Part shown: positions 48,977-61,369 of the stretch, one piece after another
Numbering within the stretch: the first letter of the stretch is position 1
Layout of the letters: every line of letters begins with the position of its first letter
Source of the DNA: Gerris lacustris
Taxonomy: Eukaryota > Arthropoda > Insecta > Hemiptera > Gerridae
Direction of reading: 5' to 3'
DNA length: 64,000 bases
Assembly: GCA_951217055.1 (NCBI GenBank)
Contig: OX578279.1
Span: 42,557,610 to 42,621,609, forward strand
The notes under the pieces: model-generated
Databases searched by the model: none
Told to the model about the DNA's origin: nothing
Seen by the model: the letters and a program-made list of their open reading frames with translations, nothing else
Translations under genes and position numbers: made by a program

Positions 48977-49724
48977 TTACTTTCTCATATATAAAGAGAA
49001 AGTATTGTGATGCCGCGAAAATTCGATTTTGATGGATTTAACACGTTTTGAGGTCCCCTGAGTTCAAGAAAGGTGGTTTTTAAAAAATGTCTGTCGTCTG
49101 TGCAGACGCCTGGAGCCTAAACTACTGGGCCGATTTTGACGAAATTTGGCATACATGTTCAGAAAAATCATACCCCGAAGCGAAATAAAGAAATGTATTT
49201 TTTTTCGCTCCAAAATTTGGGGCGCTGCCTCCAAAAAAAAAAAAACTGAAAAAATGTGAAAAATATTATTTCTCGAAAACAGTTTCGACAATTTTTATGA
49301 AAAAATTGTAGCTCATTTAAATACAAATCTAACGATATAGCTGTTTTCCCGAGAAAAATCTACAGGAGACCCGTGGTTCAAATCCCGGCGCTGGAGTGTA
49401 TTTTTCACTGTCTGTTTCCCGTAGTTAATAATAATTATAATTTGATTTAAATTAAAATTTAAACTTTCCGTAGTATGAAAACTATCAAATACTTAAAAAT
49501 TGAATTGAGAAAAATCTAGTTCCTGAGAAGATAGTTTTAAACGTGGACGAAGAGAGGCCGGGTTCGATTCCCCGCCGACGAGAGGTTATTTTTATAATAA
49601 GTTTTGATGAAATGTTCAATAATAATTAAATGTACCTACGAAAACTATTAAATGAAAAACACTGTGCCGAGTAATTGTGAGCGCGTATATGAAGTAAGTA
49701 CATATGTCTGAGTTGTCTCAGACC
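48977..49724 (+). repeat. Family A interspersed repeat, copy 4 (interrupted)
   Basis: Same order of blocks as copy 1, from 'actttctcatatataaagag' to 'gtctgagttgtctcagac'. It is split at 49363 by a SINE-like insertion with 12-bp duplication. Without that, its length is close to the other copies. Confidence 0.8.
49363..49506 (+). mobile_element. SINE-like insertion, 5'-truncated, within family A
   Basis: Flanked by 'gagaaaaatcta' at 49351-49362 and 49507-49518. The 144-bp insert begins inside a tRNA-like region: 'cccgtggttcaaatcccgg' contains a B box (GGTTCAAATCC). Its long AT-rich tail 'ctgtctgtttcccgtagtta' onwards is shared with 30374-30562 and 59420-59766. The missing A box implies 5' truncation, as in target-primed reverse transcription. 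No poly-A tail; it ends 'aaaaattgaatt'. Confidence 0.85.
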
Positions 49725-50567
49725 CATTATTTTTTCAAAGTTAATTCTAGAGCTTTTTCTAGTTAAATGTTTGTAGCATGTTTTAACTTTTTAACTGTGT
49801 AATATGTAGAAGGAAGAATTGATTCTTCGAACCTAATTCAGTGAAACTACGCATATCGAGGCAACACAACCACCTTTGTTGCCTCTATAAGCTTCTATTT
49901 TCTTTTATAACCTTCCACCCTTATAATCTTTCCTCGAACTTGTTATTCAAGGAATTAATGGTAAATATTTACTTTACCCAACCAAATCAATTTATTGTTA
50001 ACCTTGGATAACATATCATAATTTAATATTTTTGAAACTTAAAATGTTTAAAATTTATAATTTAGTTAGTTTTACTTTTAGTCAATATAATAAGTAACTC
50101 CAACTATGTAGTTTAAACATGAATCGATTTTAGATACTTCACTGCAAAGAAAATAAATATTAGATTAGCTTGAACTACGAATAAATAGAAATTGTTTACT
50201 TCACATTAAATAGCACACGAACTAGTTTTTAGAGACGTCTATACATATTTTGAAATCTATTTCATTATACTTTATTTTATACTTATGTAACCATTTATCA
50301 AATGATAACACGCAAGACAGCTATGTGCCTCAATAATTAGAATACTTTTTTAAAAATGATTTATTATATTTTATATGTACATATTCTATGCTAACCTATT
50401 ACAGTCTTCGCCAAATTAGTTTTAGTGCACTGTCAACGCAGTAAAATTCATTTGTCGAAGACTATAAGTTACCTTAAATGTCCATGTTCTATAATACAAA
50501 ATTCAATACAAATTTCTACTTTTAAGTGAGAAAATGTTTGGGTTACATGGGAGAAGGTTATAAAAAT
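49725..50567. other. AT-rich noncoding DNA
   Basis: No supported gene. A small inverted pair 'agtcttcg' / 'cgaagact' at about 50404-50464 is the only structure noted. Confidence 0.5.
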
Positions 50568-51000
50568 TAGGTAGCCTTTTTCGTAGATCATCCTCGAAAC
50601 CTTAGATATGACGTGTCTGCCCATCCGTCGTACTTTGGTTGGCTAGAGAGTTGAAATTTGAAATACTGGCGTAACTATTTCAACTTAACATAGAACAAAA
50701 ATAGAGAAGTTAAACATTTAATATATACGCATGCGCAAAAATTTGCTATGCTCAAATTTTTATATATTATGTTTAATTTTCGATAGGGGAATTAAATAAA
50801 TGTTCCTGAAGAGTAGATTACAAATATGTTAACATTTTATGAGTGTTGTACTTTTTACCGCCAATATTGCGTTTTCACCGCCAAAATTTCACCCCAAAAA
50901 AATGTCCCCTCCCCAACCACCCTAACGGCTAGTCCTAAAATTTTGAAATAATTCATGCAAATACCTTATGATGGGGCGATGAAAATAAACTCCAAATATT
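50568..51000 (+). repeat. Family E-related repeat, partial
   Basis: Shares with 7539-8413 the order: a 'tgcccatccgtcgtactttg' segment, 'gttgaaatttgaaatactgg', 'acgcatgcgcaaaa', 'tcctgaagagta', 'ccccaaccacc', 'ttttgaaataattcatgc' and 'gatggggcgatgaaaat'. It has one internal unit, not two, and no right terminus. Confidence 0.65.
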
Positions 51001-51045
51001 GAGTGTTACGTCCCTGTATTTTTTTTGGGTTTTTTTGAGGTTTTT

Positions 51046-51443
51046 CTGGTTCAATTTCACTGCTCCATGAGATTGAAACACGACACTGAATCAATGAAAT
51101 TGAAATGTGTACTCAAATTCAATGCAATTGTTCGTTACTGTTGCCTGTGGAAAAGAAGTTGAATTAGTTCAATTTTTTAAGCAATTTCATTGAATGGCTC
51201 TATGGTAACATCAAATTGAACAGTGTAAACAGTTCGTTAAATATTATTTCTTTTTGATGGAATGGAAGGTTTCAGCTGCATAGGTTAAGCTTATGTGGTT
51301 TTAGCTAGTTTTTCACCTTTACTGGCGATTCAATTTGATTGCTACGTCTAAACTCTAAACAAACAGTACAGAGGCTTTCAGTAAAATTGAAAGTGTCGTT
51401 CATTCTCATGGAGCAATGAAATTGAACCGTCTAAACGCACCAG
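51046..51443. mobile_element. 398-bp TIR element
   Basis: Outer ends are 'ctggt' and 'accag'. The longer inverted core 'ggttcaatttcactgctcca' with 'tgaga' after it matches the complement at about 51400-51428. The right TIR has about a dozen extra bases ('cgtctaaacgc') that the left lacks. No target duplication and no frame. Confidence 0.75.
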
Positions 51444-51522
51444 TTATTCTTGTTTGTTTATGATTATAATTAGATAATTTAGCTGTTTATTTCCGTTCGC
51501 AGTTTTGAAATTTTTTATAATT

Positions 51523-52692
51523 TTGGAACGAAGTTCCTTATGGCCCGTTACAGCGTCAGAAGCCCGGGAGTGAATCCAAAAAAACCGCCACGAAATCCAC
51601 CGATGACAATAACTTGAGTAAAAGTTGACCGATTTAATTGAAATTTGGTATAGATGTTCATTTTACCAATGCCCAGGACGAGTTTGTTGGACGTTGGACA
51701 ACGTTATACACCCAAGCGTTCGCGCGCAACGCTCGCGTAAACGTAGGCTTTAAATATAAAATTGAAATTTTAGGGCGGGGAAAAATTTTAACTTCACATA
51801 TTCAATGAGACACACTACTTGTTTAAATGCATATTTTTTAGTTAAACCAGAGAAAACAACGTTTTTAACGATATTTTAAGTTCTAACGTAACGATTTTAA
51901 TGAAACTTCATACACATCGTCTTAAGTTCAATTGAAACAGGCTTGTAAAATTTCAACATGATACAAGCAGAAGTTTTTGAGGAGTGAAGTGATATATTTT
52001 AAAATATTTTAAGAAATTAAGTGCCGGGTAGATAATAAACTGGACTGTACAACCATACCCTTTAACTACCTTTCAACTCACCATGATTAATTTTTTTCTC
52101 AATATTCAATCCATATTTATTGCAAGACGCTCGCTTCAATGATAAAACAAAAGTTTTTCTTTTAATTTTACCTTAACTACGCTAATTACGTTTTTTATTA
52201 ATTCCGCCATGTATAAGTAGTTAGCATCTTATACTTAGCAGTGTGTTTATGATATTTAATATATATAATATGATAAAACAAAAGTTTTTCTTTTAATTTT
52301 ACCTTAACTACGCTAATTACGTTTTTTATTAATTCCGCCATGTATAAGTAGTTAGCATCTTATACTTAGCAGTGTGTTTATGATATTTAATATATATAAT
52401 ATGATAAAACAAAAGTTTTTCTTTTAATTTTACCTTAATTACGCTAATTACGTTTTTTATTAATTCCGCCATGTATAAGTAGTTAGCATCTTATACTTAG
52501 CAGTGTGTTTATGATATTTAATATATATAATATGATAAAACAAAAGTTTTTCTTTTAATTTTACCTTAACTACGCTAATTACGTTTTTTATTAATTCCGC
52601 CATGTATAAGTAGTTAGCATCTTATACTTAGCAGTGTGTTTATGATATTTAATAATAATTAATCATTTTTATATTTAATGAAAGACGTAAGG
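51523..52692 (+). mobile_element. Family B element with internal minisatellite
   Basis: Starts 'ttggaacgaagttccttatg' like the copy at 18060 and follows it through 'gcccgggagtgaatcc', 'caacgctcgcgtaaacgta' and 'acacatcgtcttaagttcaa'. The right part has been expanded into a tandem array (52141-52650). The closing 'ggaactacgttcc' is not found; the end 'aatgaaagacgtaagg' is degenerate. Confidence 0.7.
52141..52650 (+). repeat. 131-bp tandem repeat, nearly four units
   Basis: Units begin with 'gataaaacaaaag' at 52141, 52272, 52403 and 52534, a constant 131-bp period. They look identical apart from one C/T change (unit three reads 'taattacgc') and the diverging end of unit four. A single-copy version of the unit exists in the family B element at about 18870-19015, so the array grew from element sequence. 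Confidence 0.93.
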
Positions 52693-54960
52693 GCCTTCCC
52701 CTTATCGATTTGAAGAACCTCAAATCCTTTTTCAAACAATCTTCTTATTGATTAAACTTATCCTACAACAAGAAATTTATTTTTATTGTTACAACCTAAA
52801 CAAAGAGACTTCTGTTATTTTTCAATATGATGTTACTGATTCTGATAGATAAAATCTGCATGCAACAATAATTGTTACTCGAGGCGTGATGAAGTACCGG
52901 TTTATTCTACGTATTACCTACAAGTAAAACCGTTGAATACTCGTTGCATTTCCTTCTTTTTTTTATATTGCTCTCTTTCTCTTTAAAAAAGAAAAAGGAC
53001 TTGAAATTATTTATTAGGTTTTTTGTAAGAGTAAAAACCGTAGTAAAAGAAAGTCAAGTAGGCCACTATGAGGTGCTTGAGGAGGCTCGAATGTGACAGA
53101 TTGCGCTCGGTTTGGTGCGACTCCTAAGTTCTCCCCTCCTTGTGAATTAGGGTGTCAGCTCGTCCCACTTGCTTCTTGTGAGCTTCCCGATGTATGATGT
53201 AACAGGGAGATTCTCCCTCTCTCGTATTATATCCAGTGTGTTACCATGGCAACTCGAACTCTCAACCCCTCAACCCCGTCCAGTAATAACTGCGTTCGTT
53301 ATCGCATCTGTGGACTTTGGCCCCTAACTTATCTGCAGTTCATAGCAGCAACGTATACTATACTTTAAAACCTCCCTCGGGCGAGTATTCGCACAAATTG
53401 TTATCCCCTCTAGATTATAATTTATTCTGCTCTAAATTAGACGTTTAAAGTATTTAACTTTCCCATTTTAATTCTCTTGTTTATTAACTTCTCCCCCACT
53501 TTTTTTCTCTTCTAGCGTTGTTTTCTCATTGAAGTATGATGATACTTGTACCCTAAACTTGAGGGCACTTTACACAGTATCAATAAATGCCTATACTTAA
53601 TGCATAAATAAATAATTTTTGAAAATCCTTTTAAATACTTTTTTTTTACACAAGATTTTTAATCTTCTCGTTAAGAATGTCTTTTAATGAATTCAATAAA
53701 ATTTAATAATCTCCAACTTCATTGAAGGTAGTTGGGGTATCCTGTTTCTTTGTTCTCAGTATGTGATTGATATCTTTTAACCTTTTATCAAAAACTATTT
53801 CCTTTGTTATTCGGAAAATGTTAATTGTATCAATGATTTAACTGAAAGTATTACTATTAACGTTTCTAAACGTCTACTGATCATTCCTTTCTTCGGAAAT
53901 ACTTCCTCATCAATCAGAATTTTCGATTTTAGTTGCTTTTATTTCTAATAAAATAAAATGGTTTCTTGAAATAAATAAAGTTTGTGAATGATGATGATTA
54001 TTATTTATAATTTTTATTAAATGTTGGTGTCTTCAGGGGTAAATAAATAGTAAATACCCATTAATAAATGGTCATATTTCATACCTTATATTGGGAAATC
54101 TTCAAACTTTGTTAGAGGTCTAAATTGTGTAAATTATTAAAAGTTTTTTCTTTAAATCGTCTGAATTATAACTTAAATGAATCATTAAGTAGTCGTCTAG
54201 TTGGCACCTACCTCTACTCTCTAAGTGAGTGACTAGGGCCCGTTTCATGGCCTTATGGTTATCTTTCAGATAAGACCAAGGGTTGACCAAACTTTTGTTA
54301 CCCTAAATGAATCAATTTCTAAGTAAGAGTTGTTAATAGTTAAATATAAAATAGTTTGCCAATTAGTGTTAATTATTAATACCTATTTGTCAAAAAGAGC
54401 TCATCCGATTTTTAAGAAATTTGGATGTTTTGTCGAAAGTAGCCCACAGATGGTCCACTTTAATTTCTCTTCTTTTTTTGGTCACACATTAAATATTGCT
54501 ATTTGGATACTATTATTCGTATAAGAAAAATTGGACTGATTTAAAAAAAGAATAATATGTCGTGCAGCAGGAAAGTGCTGCACGTGCCAGCTATGTGCCA
54601 CACAAATTGACTGATTATTTTTTTAAATGGATAAAAAATTAAAAGCTACTAAAATGGGAACTATTATTGAGGATTATCAACTAAACAGTATCTATTTATA
54701 ACAAATTATTGAGTAATTTTATTAAAATACTGATATAGATAAGATAACCGCATGTTAATCAGAGCATAAATTATAGCCTCATTATTACATAAATAAATGT
54801 AATGTTGTACTATTTTTAATTAGAACAATAATCGTTACTCCAATTCTTTAGTAAAAAGATTATAATATCTATTTTAAATGAATTATACAAGTTTTTACTT
54901 ATACTTTTCGTTTATTTGTGTGAATATAGAACTAATATTGTGTGTGGGTGTACATATATA
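52693..54960. other. Noncoding DNA with a GC-balanced island
   Basis: 53070-53420 stands out from its surroundings in G+C, lacks repeats and includes pyrimidine-rich stretches and many CpG. It could be a host promoter, exon or conserved element; I see no domain. The rest is AT-rich; the short palindrome 'agcaggaaagtgctgc' near 54571 is the only other structure. Confidence 0.45.
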
Positions 54961-57235
54961 ACTAGCTGAATACCCGTGCTTCGCTACGAGCTATTTTATT
55001 TTCAATTTAATGGATTCATAAACTACCATCAAGAAACATTTAAATTATTTTACAAAGCGAGAATATCTAGATTCTATCCCTCCCCCTTATTTCTATACCC
55101 CCTCCCCTTTGATAAGATAATTTGCTAATATCCCAAATTAGTAATTCATTCCGACTAAATTTTTAAAAAGGAAAAGCAGTGGTATTTTCCTTCTGTACCC
55201 CCCCCCCCCCCGTGTCATTTTACATCCCTTGGTTGAAATTGGAATTATCTTTTATTAATATACATGCTTACATCCAAAATAAGAGCTCTTTCTCAAGTAT
55301 TATCTTCCTAACTTTAGGAGATCCTTCTGGGCTCAATTCCCTTTCTTTTCTTACTCTGTCCTTATGTTCCCCTTAGGGATACAATTTTAGAAAATCTCTA
55401 TTGGCAGTTATCAATATAATTTAGAAATTATTATACTACGTATACACTCGTAGATTTTATTTTAGAATTTTAAAGAAGTGGTCATGATTAAGTTAGTAAA
55501 GGTTTAGGTACGGTAAGGCGTGATTGATTAATTATTGCCTTAATATCTAAAAATAAATCTAAATATTTTTTGACAGTGATTGAAAAGTAATTTCTTTAAC
55601 AGTTCTTCCTACAGAAATTTCCACAAAACATAAAATATGGTCAGTAGTTTCTTCTGCAATTTTGGTTAAATACATTTTTTATGAAAAATGAAATAAGAAT
55701 TTTGAAATCTATTTAGAAGCCCCGTTCTCAGCTCTATATAAAGCTACCAAATCGTTTTATATCCTTTATCACCCGCAGAATTAAGCTTAACATTGTAATA
55801 AATAAATACTGACCAAATTGAGAGACGGAGTCCTCTCTCTAGGTGCTGCGACACCTACTGAGGACTCTCACCACATAATATTGTTTATTGTTTAGCTACT
55901 AAATGGGTGTTATTTATACTTATTTTTTGTTTTATTATTTAAATTGTACTACATGTTTTTTTAAGTAGTGGAATAAAGAATATTTATTTATTTATTTACC
56001 CAAGAATCTCCAAAATCTATTCAGCCATTTGGACGTGATTGACGCACAGACAGACAGATATAAAATTTTCTAAACTTAAATTCGTTGTCAGGACTACTCA
56101 TTCAGTGGAAATACCCCATATTCTCTCTCCACAGCTCGGGCCTCCATGTTCTCTAGTGCAGAGATAACCTTATGTAGAGCTAAAATGTAAAATCAATAAA
56201 ATAGATAAATTGATGTACTGAAATATTATTTATGTATTAATATGTTTTATTCAATAAAGGTATTTAAAAAAAAAAAAAATAATAAAAAAAAAAATGAATA
56301 AATACAAAATTTTGGCCCAATCGGATAAATGTACAGACACAACAATTATTAGTTTTTTATACATAGATATAGATATATTTTTCCATTTTACCCCCTAAAT
56401 GTACATAACAATAATTGTACAGCACTCTACATTACTCTTAAAGAGCTTTTCAACGGTATGCATCGTGAAGGGTTTTCATTACTTTGACATTTGTACCCCG
56501 TACCCCTGTGTACCAAAATCAAAATTTCGAAAATGCATGAAGTCAGTTACCTTCCCCTTTTCCCCTTGCTTTCAAGGTCAAGTGTGCAAATTTTCTCACA
56601 AAAATTTTGTGTGCAGATTTGAATAAAAAACACACACACGCGCGCCCGTTCGCGCGCGCGCGCACTCACACTCTCTTTTTACCCCTCTCCTAAATGAAAA
56701 TAATGACAGAAACGTACATTATAATTACTTTTCTCTTAAAAAGCCTTTTAACGATATGCATCATAAAGGGTACCTATCAATTAATTACTTTGACATCTGT
56801 ACCCCGTACTCCTGTGTACCAACATTTTAACTTTATAATCTCATGTAAGCAGTACACTCATAAGCACTTCATTTATATAAGACAAAAGACACTCATAGAC
56901 ACTCTTCATTTATATAAGATGTAGTTATACATATTTTTCCATTTTACCCCCTCCTAAATGAAAATATGACAAAACTGTACATAGCAACAATTACTGTACT
57001 TTAAAAGAGCTTTTCAACGATATGCATCATTAAAAGTATTCATTACTTTGACATTTGTACCCCGTACCCCTGGGTACAAAAATAAAAATTTAGCAAAATC
57101 CTTTCTTAGTGGATGCCTATGATATGAACCGAGTATATCCTCAAAATTTCAAGTCTCTCGGTTAAGCAGATTTTGCTGTGCGTTGATTCTATGTCAGTCA
57201 GTCAATCAGGACATTGCCACTTATATTATAGATAT
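54961..57235 (+). repeat. Family C region, composite
   Basis: Starts 'actagctgaatacccgtgct' with 'tcgctacg' after it and ends near 'gtcagtcagtcaatcaggac', a common style of insect repeat ends. Between them: a C run (14 C at 55198-55211), an unrelated segment 55780-55990 ending in a TTTA-repeat tail, another ending in A-rich DNA at 56265-56295, and then three imperfect direct units (from about 56384, 56685 and 56933), each with 'taccccc', 'atatgcatc' and 'gtaccccgta'. The same unit is at 4560-4773. No protein signal. Confidence 0.6.
56631..56673. repeat. CA/CG alternating microsatellite
   Basis: Alternating purine-pyrimidine stretch, CA then CG rich, with Z-DNA potential, between two family C units. 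Confidence 0.85.
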
Positions 57236-58104
57236 CTCTATGGAAGAAGAGAAATAATTACAATGCTTTTAATTAATCACTTAATAAAACTGCATTTACC
57301 TGACGAACGATGAGCATGAATAATTATCACAGCATTTGTTACTAGTTTTAAGATAATGATTTTAGCTTTATACTGGAATGCTGCATATTCAATTTTTTTG
57401 CTAGTCGAACTAAATTTGAAACCGAACAAACTATTTGTAATAACTTCTTTGGAGGAAACAACTTTATTACTTAATATAGCCCTTTATTTTAGATAACCCC
57501 ATAACGAAAATCAGTTTGATCCATGGAACACGGAGATCACCTTATGCCTCAACTATTCGTTCTCTAAAATGTTACCAAAATGCTTCCTTATGTGGGTTCG
57601 CTGCTAAGTTATGTGTATTATTCGATGGCCAAATTTCTATTATCGAAACTACACAATTACCTAGAAGATAAACGATAGATATTTAAAAGTAAACGATTGC
57701 TGATAATAATAACGAAATATATAAATTACATCCAATGCTATATTTGCATCTAGGTTTTGGGGTCAATGTATTAGTATCAAAAAGGTATACTTGAGAGTAT
57801 ACCTATATATACTTGTGTGAGTATACTTGAAAGATTTTATACTCAAGGAACCAATTTTCCGTTTGGTGTCCCTCCTTTTAAGTATTTTTTTTTTTAATCT
57901 ATCCCTGTCCTGATACATCTCGTACTAAACTTTCTTATTTGCGAGAAAATAATTTCATGTTCTAGCGCATTCCATTAATTTTCGTGATTAAATTTTATTA
58001 TTATTGAATATTTTATCAAAATTTACCATTAATATACTCCTCCGTTAGTAGGAGAGGTAGTAAAAGAGAGGTTTACCAAATGTGTCTAAAAAGATTATAT
58101 AAAA
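57236..58104. other. AT-rich noncoding DNA
   Basis: Nothing recognised. Confidence 0.5.
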
Positions 58105-58400
58105 TTTACCGTAAATATAACTCCTCCCTGGCTAGGAAACGAACCTAATCTCTTCAACTTTTCGTCTAAAGCTATTTTAACATGAACCATATTTTTCCCG
58201 GGAAAACGACTATATGGTTAGATTCGTATTTAATTGGACTTGCAGGTAAAGTTACTTACTGCAGTTACTTGAGTTTTTGAGAGTTGCACACCCATATTTA
58301 TAGTTAACATTCACTTCTTGATTTTACCTTGAAGTATATGTCTCTAAGCATACATGTCAAATTTGATCAAAATCGGCCCAAATATTTGCACAGATTATCG
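58105..58400 (-). repeat. Family A interspersed repeat, old partial copy
   Basis: On the minus strand it follows family A from the 'catacatgtcaaatttgatc' complement region to 'tttttcccgggaaaacg' and a decayed B box ('aggaaacgaacctaatctc'). Many substitutions and both ends lost, so clearly older than the other copies. Confidence 0.65.
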
Positions 58401-59147
58401 ACATTATCAAAAAAGCAATTTGAAGCAAGCATTATTTAAAAAAGAACCATTGAATCGAAAATCATTTTATTAACATTAACATTTGTAAATAAAACCAAGT
58501 GTGTCTGGTGCCCCTGGCAAGAGTATTTACAAGATCCTCCTTTCTTGGGTCTGGATTATTATTTCAAGAAATTCGCGCCCCTTTAGGCTGGTGCCCTGGC
58601 TCAGGCCAGCCCTGCCCCCTGCTTGGTGGACCACTGATTAAACCTATTTTATTAAATCGGTCTTTAAGTTTTAAGTAAAACTATTTCATTCGATTTTATT
58701 CTACTTAAATGCAATGTCTTAATAATTTATCATCCTTTTTTTCTAATAATCTTTTCCCTTTACTGTAAGAGATGCTACCAAGAATATTAGCATATTTATT
58801 TTTTTTGTTTCAGTGTGGGAGAAAGAATTCTGTTGGTTTTCTTCTGTTAAATTTACTCTGTACAAACTTGCGAAAAGGTAATTATAAGGAAATTTTATTT
58901 TAATTTAAATTTATTTGGGTGTTTGGTTTTTCCGGAAGAGTTAAGGTGTATTATTGATCAATACAATTTAAGCGTATCTTGTCCAAAGGTATGGTTTTAT
59001 AATATTAAATAATCCTAGGATAATTTTATAAAGATTTATTTTTTGTTTTATTTTACTAAGAAGTTTTGTATTAATTATTTTAATAATTTGGATTCCATTT
59101 ATTAAGAAATCTTGCTTAAAGCGATATATCATGATTCAAGAATTACT
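58401..59147. other. Noncoding DNA with one GC-rich scrap
   Basis: 58500-58640 includes 'gccctggctcaggccagccc', GC-rich and self-complementary, perhaps a DNA-element terminus. The remainder is AT-rich with nothing recognised. Confidence 0.4.
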
Positions 59148-59158
59148 TTCATCACTGT

Positions 59159-59161
<3 letters not shown>

Positions 59162-59227
<66 letters not shown>

Positions 59228-59308
59228 TTGTAGTTTTAGTCCCGTTCGACAGCTTATTAGGTCATTACAGGACGGGGGTTATCCGGCCACTTTACTCATC
59301 TACTTTAC
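59162..59308 (-). mobile_element. 5'-truncated retroposed tail with long poly-A
   Basis: The bases 'ttcatcactgtgt' at 59148-59160 recur at 59309-59321, a target duplication. Between them are a T run (65 T counting from 59160 to 59224) and about 84 bp including 'ccgttcgacagcttattagg' and 'ggacgggggttatccgg'. On the minus strand this is a short 3' end followed by poly-A, the mark of target-primed reverse transcription by a non-LTR element. Which family it comes from I cannot say. Confidence 0.75.
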
Positions 59309-59419
59309 TTCATCACTGTGTTATTAAAATATTAGCCGTTAAGCCCGTAGCAACGGGCTTAATTTTATATTTAGAAGAAAAAGTAAAATTAAGTACATAA
59401 ATTAACTTAGATATCTATT

Positions 59420-59766
59420 TTTAAGTTTTAGGTAGTATTCATACTAGATTAAATTTTACTTTAAATCAAATTATAATTATCATTAACTACGGGAGACATA
59501 CAGAGAAAAATAGACGTATAAGCGTTAATTCTCGGTCTAGTTCTGTTGCCGTGAATATTTGGCATATTATTGACTTGTAGAAAAGATTGAAAGCTTGGAT
59601 TCGGGACTTTGTATCGGTAACGACAGAGAAAAATCATTCTCTGGTATAGCTCAATTGGTAAGAGCGCCTGTAACGGATATATAGGAGACCCGTGGTTTAA
59701 GTCCCGGTGCTGGGCTCTATTTTTGTCTGTATGTCTCCCGTAGTTAATGATAATTATAATTTGATT
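59420..59766 (+). mobile_element. SINE-like insertion with tRNA-like head and inverted tail
   Basis: Flanked by the 14-mer 'cttagatatctatt' at 59406-59419 and 59767-59780. The right half has a tRNA-like head at about 59641-59712 with A box 'tagctcaattgg', a D stem (gctc/gagc) and B box 'ggtttaagtcc', then the common tail. The left end is the same tail in reverse complement: 59464-59513 and 59717-59766 match at all but about one of 50 positions. The acceptor and T stems do not pair, so this is not a working tRNA gene. Bases 59514-59638 have no match in the window. Confidence 0.8.
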
Positions 59767-59780
59767 CTTAGATATCTATT

Positions 59781-60067
59781 GAGATAAGTTATTATATCTA
59801 TTTGATGACCAACTAAAAACAAAATTATTTTTATTTGAATAAATGTGTGGTTAATAAAAATTACTTGGAGGTGAGTTGTCACCGTCGGGACAGTACTTGA
59901 TTGTATAAATGATGTACTCCCTGACAAAATACCTTTCTTTTATTTCCTTTAATATTTCCACAAATGATCATTTGAACCCGTTTAAAATAAAAATATATCT
60001 CCACCGAACTATCATTATTATTAAAAATCAACAATTATACATTACTTCTAAAAATATATTCAGTTTT
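59781..60067. other. AT-rich noncoding DNA
   Basis: Nothing recognised. Confidence 0.5.
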
Positions 60068-60593
60068 AATCGTGATTATGATGTGAATATATCTATCTAC
60101 TCAAAAAGGCAACAAGGTGATTGCGCCTATGATGATGGTAGTACTTCTTACTGTTAAACGTGATAAATCATAAATGCATACTAAAGGAAGACAAGTAACA
60201 TTAAAATGTTGCCTAAGAATTTCTCAGCTTGCCTATAGCCTCGGCTGTTATAAGTTTAAAAGTTAAAGCTGTTACACATTATAATCCTTACTCTTGTTTT
60301 TAATACTTACTCATTCAATTATGACCTGATGCCAGTTTCGTAAATTTTTGTATTGTTTAACATTTATTTTCTAGAGACTTGTATTATAATATGCTAAAAA
60401 TACATTTCTTCTTCCACTACCGGCGCTAACTGCCTTGTTAATGTACAGGAAATTATAATTTCATATATAATCATGATTATGATGTGAATATATCTATCTA
60501 CTCAAAAAGGCAACAAGGTGATTGCGCCTATAATGATGGTAGTACTTCTTACTGTTATATATAGCCTCGGCTGTTATAAGTTTAAAAGTTAAA
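60068..60593 (+). repeat. Direct duplication with internal deletion in the second copy
   Basis: The 89 bp from 60068 ('aatcgtgattatgatg') to 60156 recur at 60469-60557, a 401-bp offset, with about two changes. Then 'tatagcctcggctgttataa' with its 14 following bases (60234-60267) recurs at 60560-60593 directly after the first block. So the second copy lacks the 77 bp between them. Confidence 0.88.
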
Positions 60594-61369
60594 CTATTGA
60601 TAAAGAAATTCTAATTTAATTTTACCTCCCGGCTTATTAGAGAATATAGACTTGCTTTAATTTTTTTTATAGTAAGGTGTCAATAACATCATCAACATAT
60701 CTTTAGCTTAAGAATGACCCAGAAAGTTCAAAATATCTTAAAAATAAGCCTCATATATTTTTTTAGATTCAACTATTCAAGAATTTATAATTTCAAGGAA
60801 CAATTAATTTTTTTATTAAGCAAACAAGCCAAATAATTATTCTTCATCAAAGGTAGTAATTGTGACAATAATTGAATCCTTTATAATAATTGATTAATCA
60901 TTCATTGTTTTATCGATTGCTAAATCACGTCACGTAATAAATAATGATGCACGAGGGGGTTACACAAGGCTTATTACACAGGTCTATATTTTTAAGAGTT
61001 TCTCTTTTAGCCAACTGACAAATCCAAGTGCTAAGGTCTCGGCCAAAGTGTTTCCCTTGCCAACATAATCCCATCCCCCTCCCCTCCACCTCTTTAAGAC
61101 TTATTTATATCTCAGTTGTCATTAAGTATTTCGGCCGTTCTTTCACTGGGCCTTTTTTTTAAAAAAAAACTTTCTCTTTTATTTATTTATGTATTCTTCC
61201 ATACATTTTGCGTATTTTTATCATCCAATTTAAAATAAATATTTTTTTCTTGACGTTATTTATTTACGTGCGTGTCGGGTATTTTAATTTCAATTTAGAT
61301 TAAATGTCAAGTATTCTAAATTGAAAACGTTCTTTGCCAATTTTAGCAGAATTCGATTGATCTTTTTTG
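60594..61369. other. AT-rich noncoding DNA
   Basis: No gene or shared repeat noted. Confidence 0.5.

Noticed and set aside
59112..59400. Two overlapping frames with a long phenylalanine run
   Set aside because: The phenylalanines are a 65-base T run, the complement of a retroposed poly-A tail.
59641..59712. A possible tRNA gene with A and B boxes
   Set aside because: The D stem pairs, but the acceptor and T stems do not, the anticodon loop is too long, and the sequence sits within a retroposed unit with target duplications. It is a SINE-like head.
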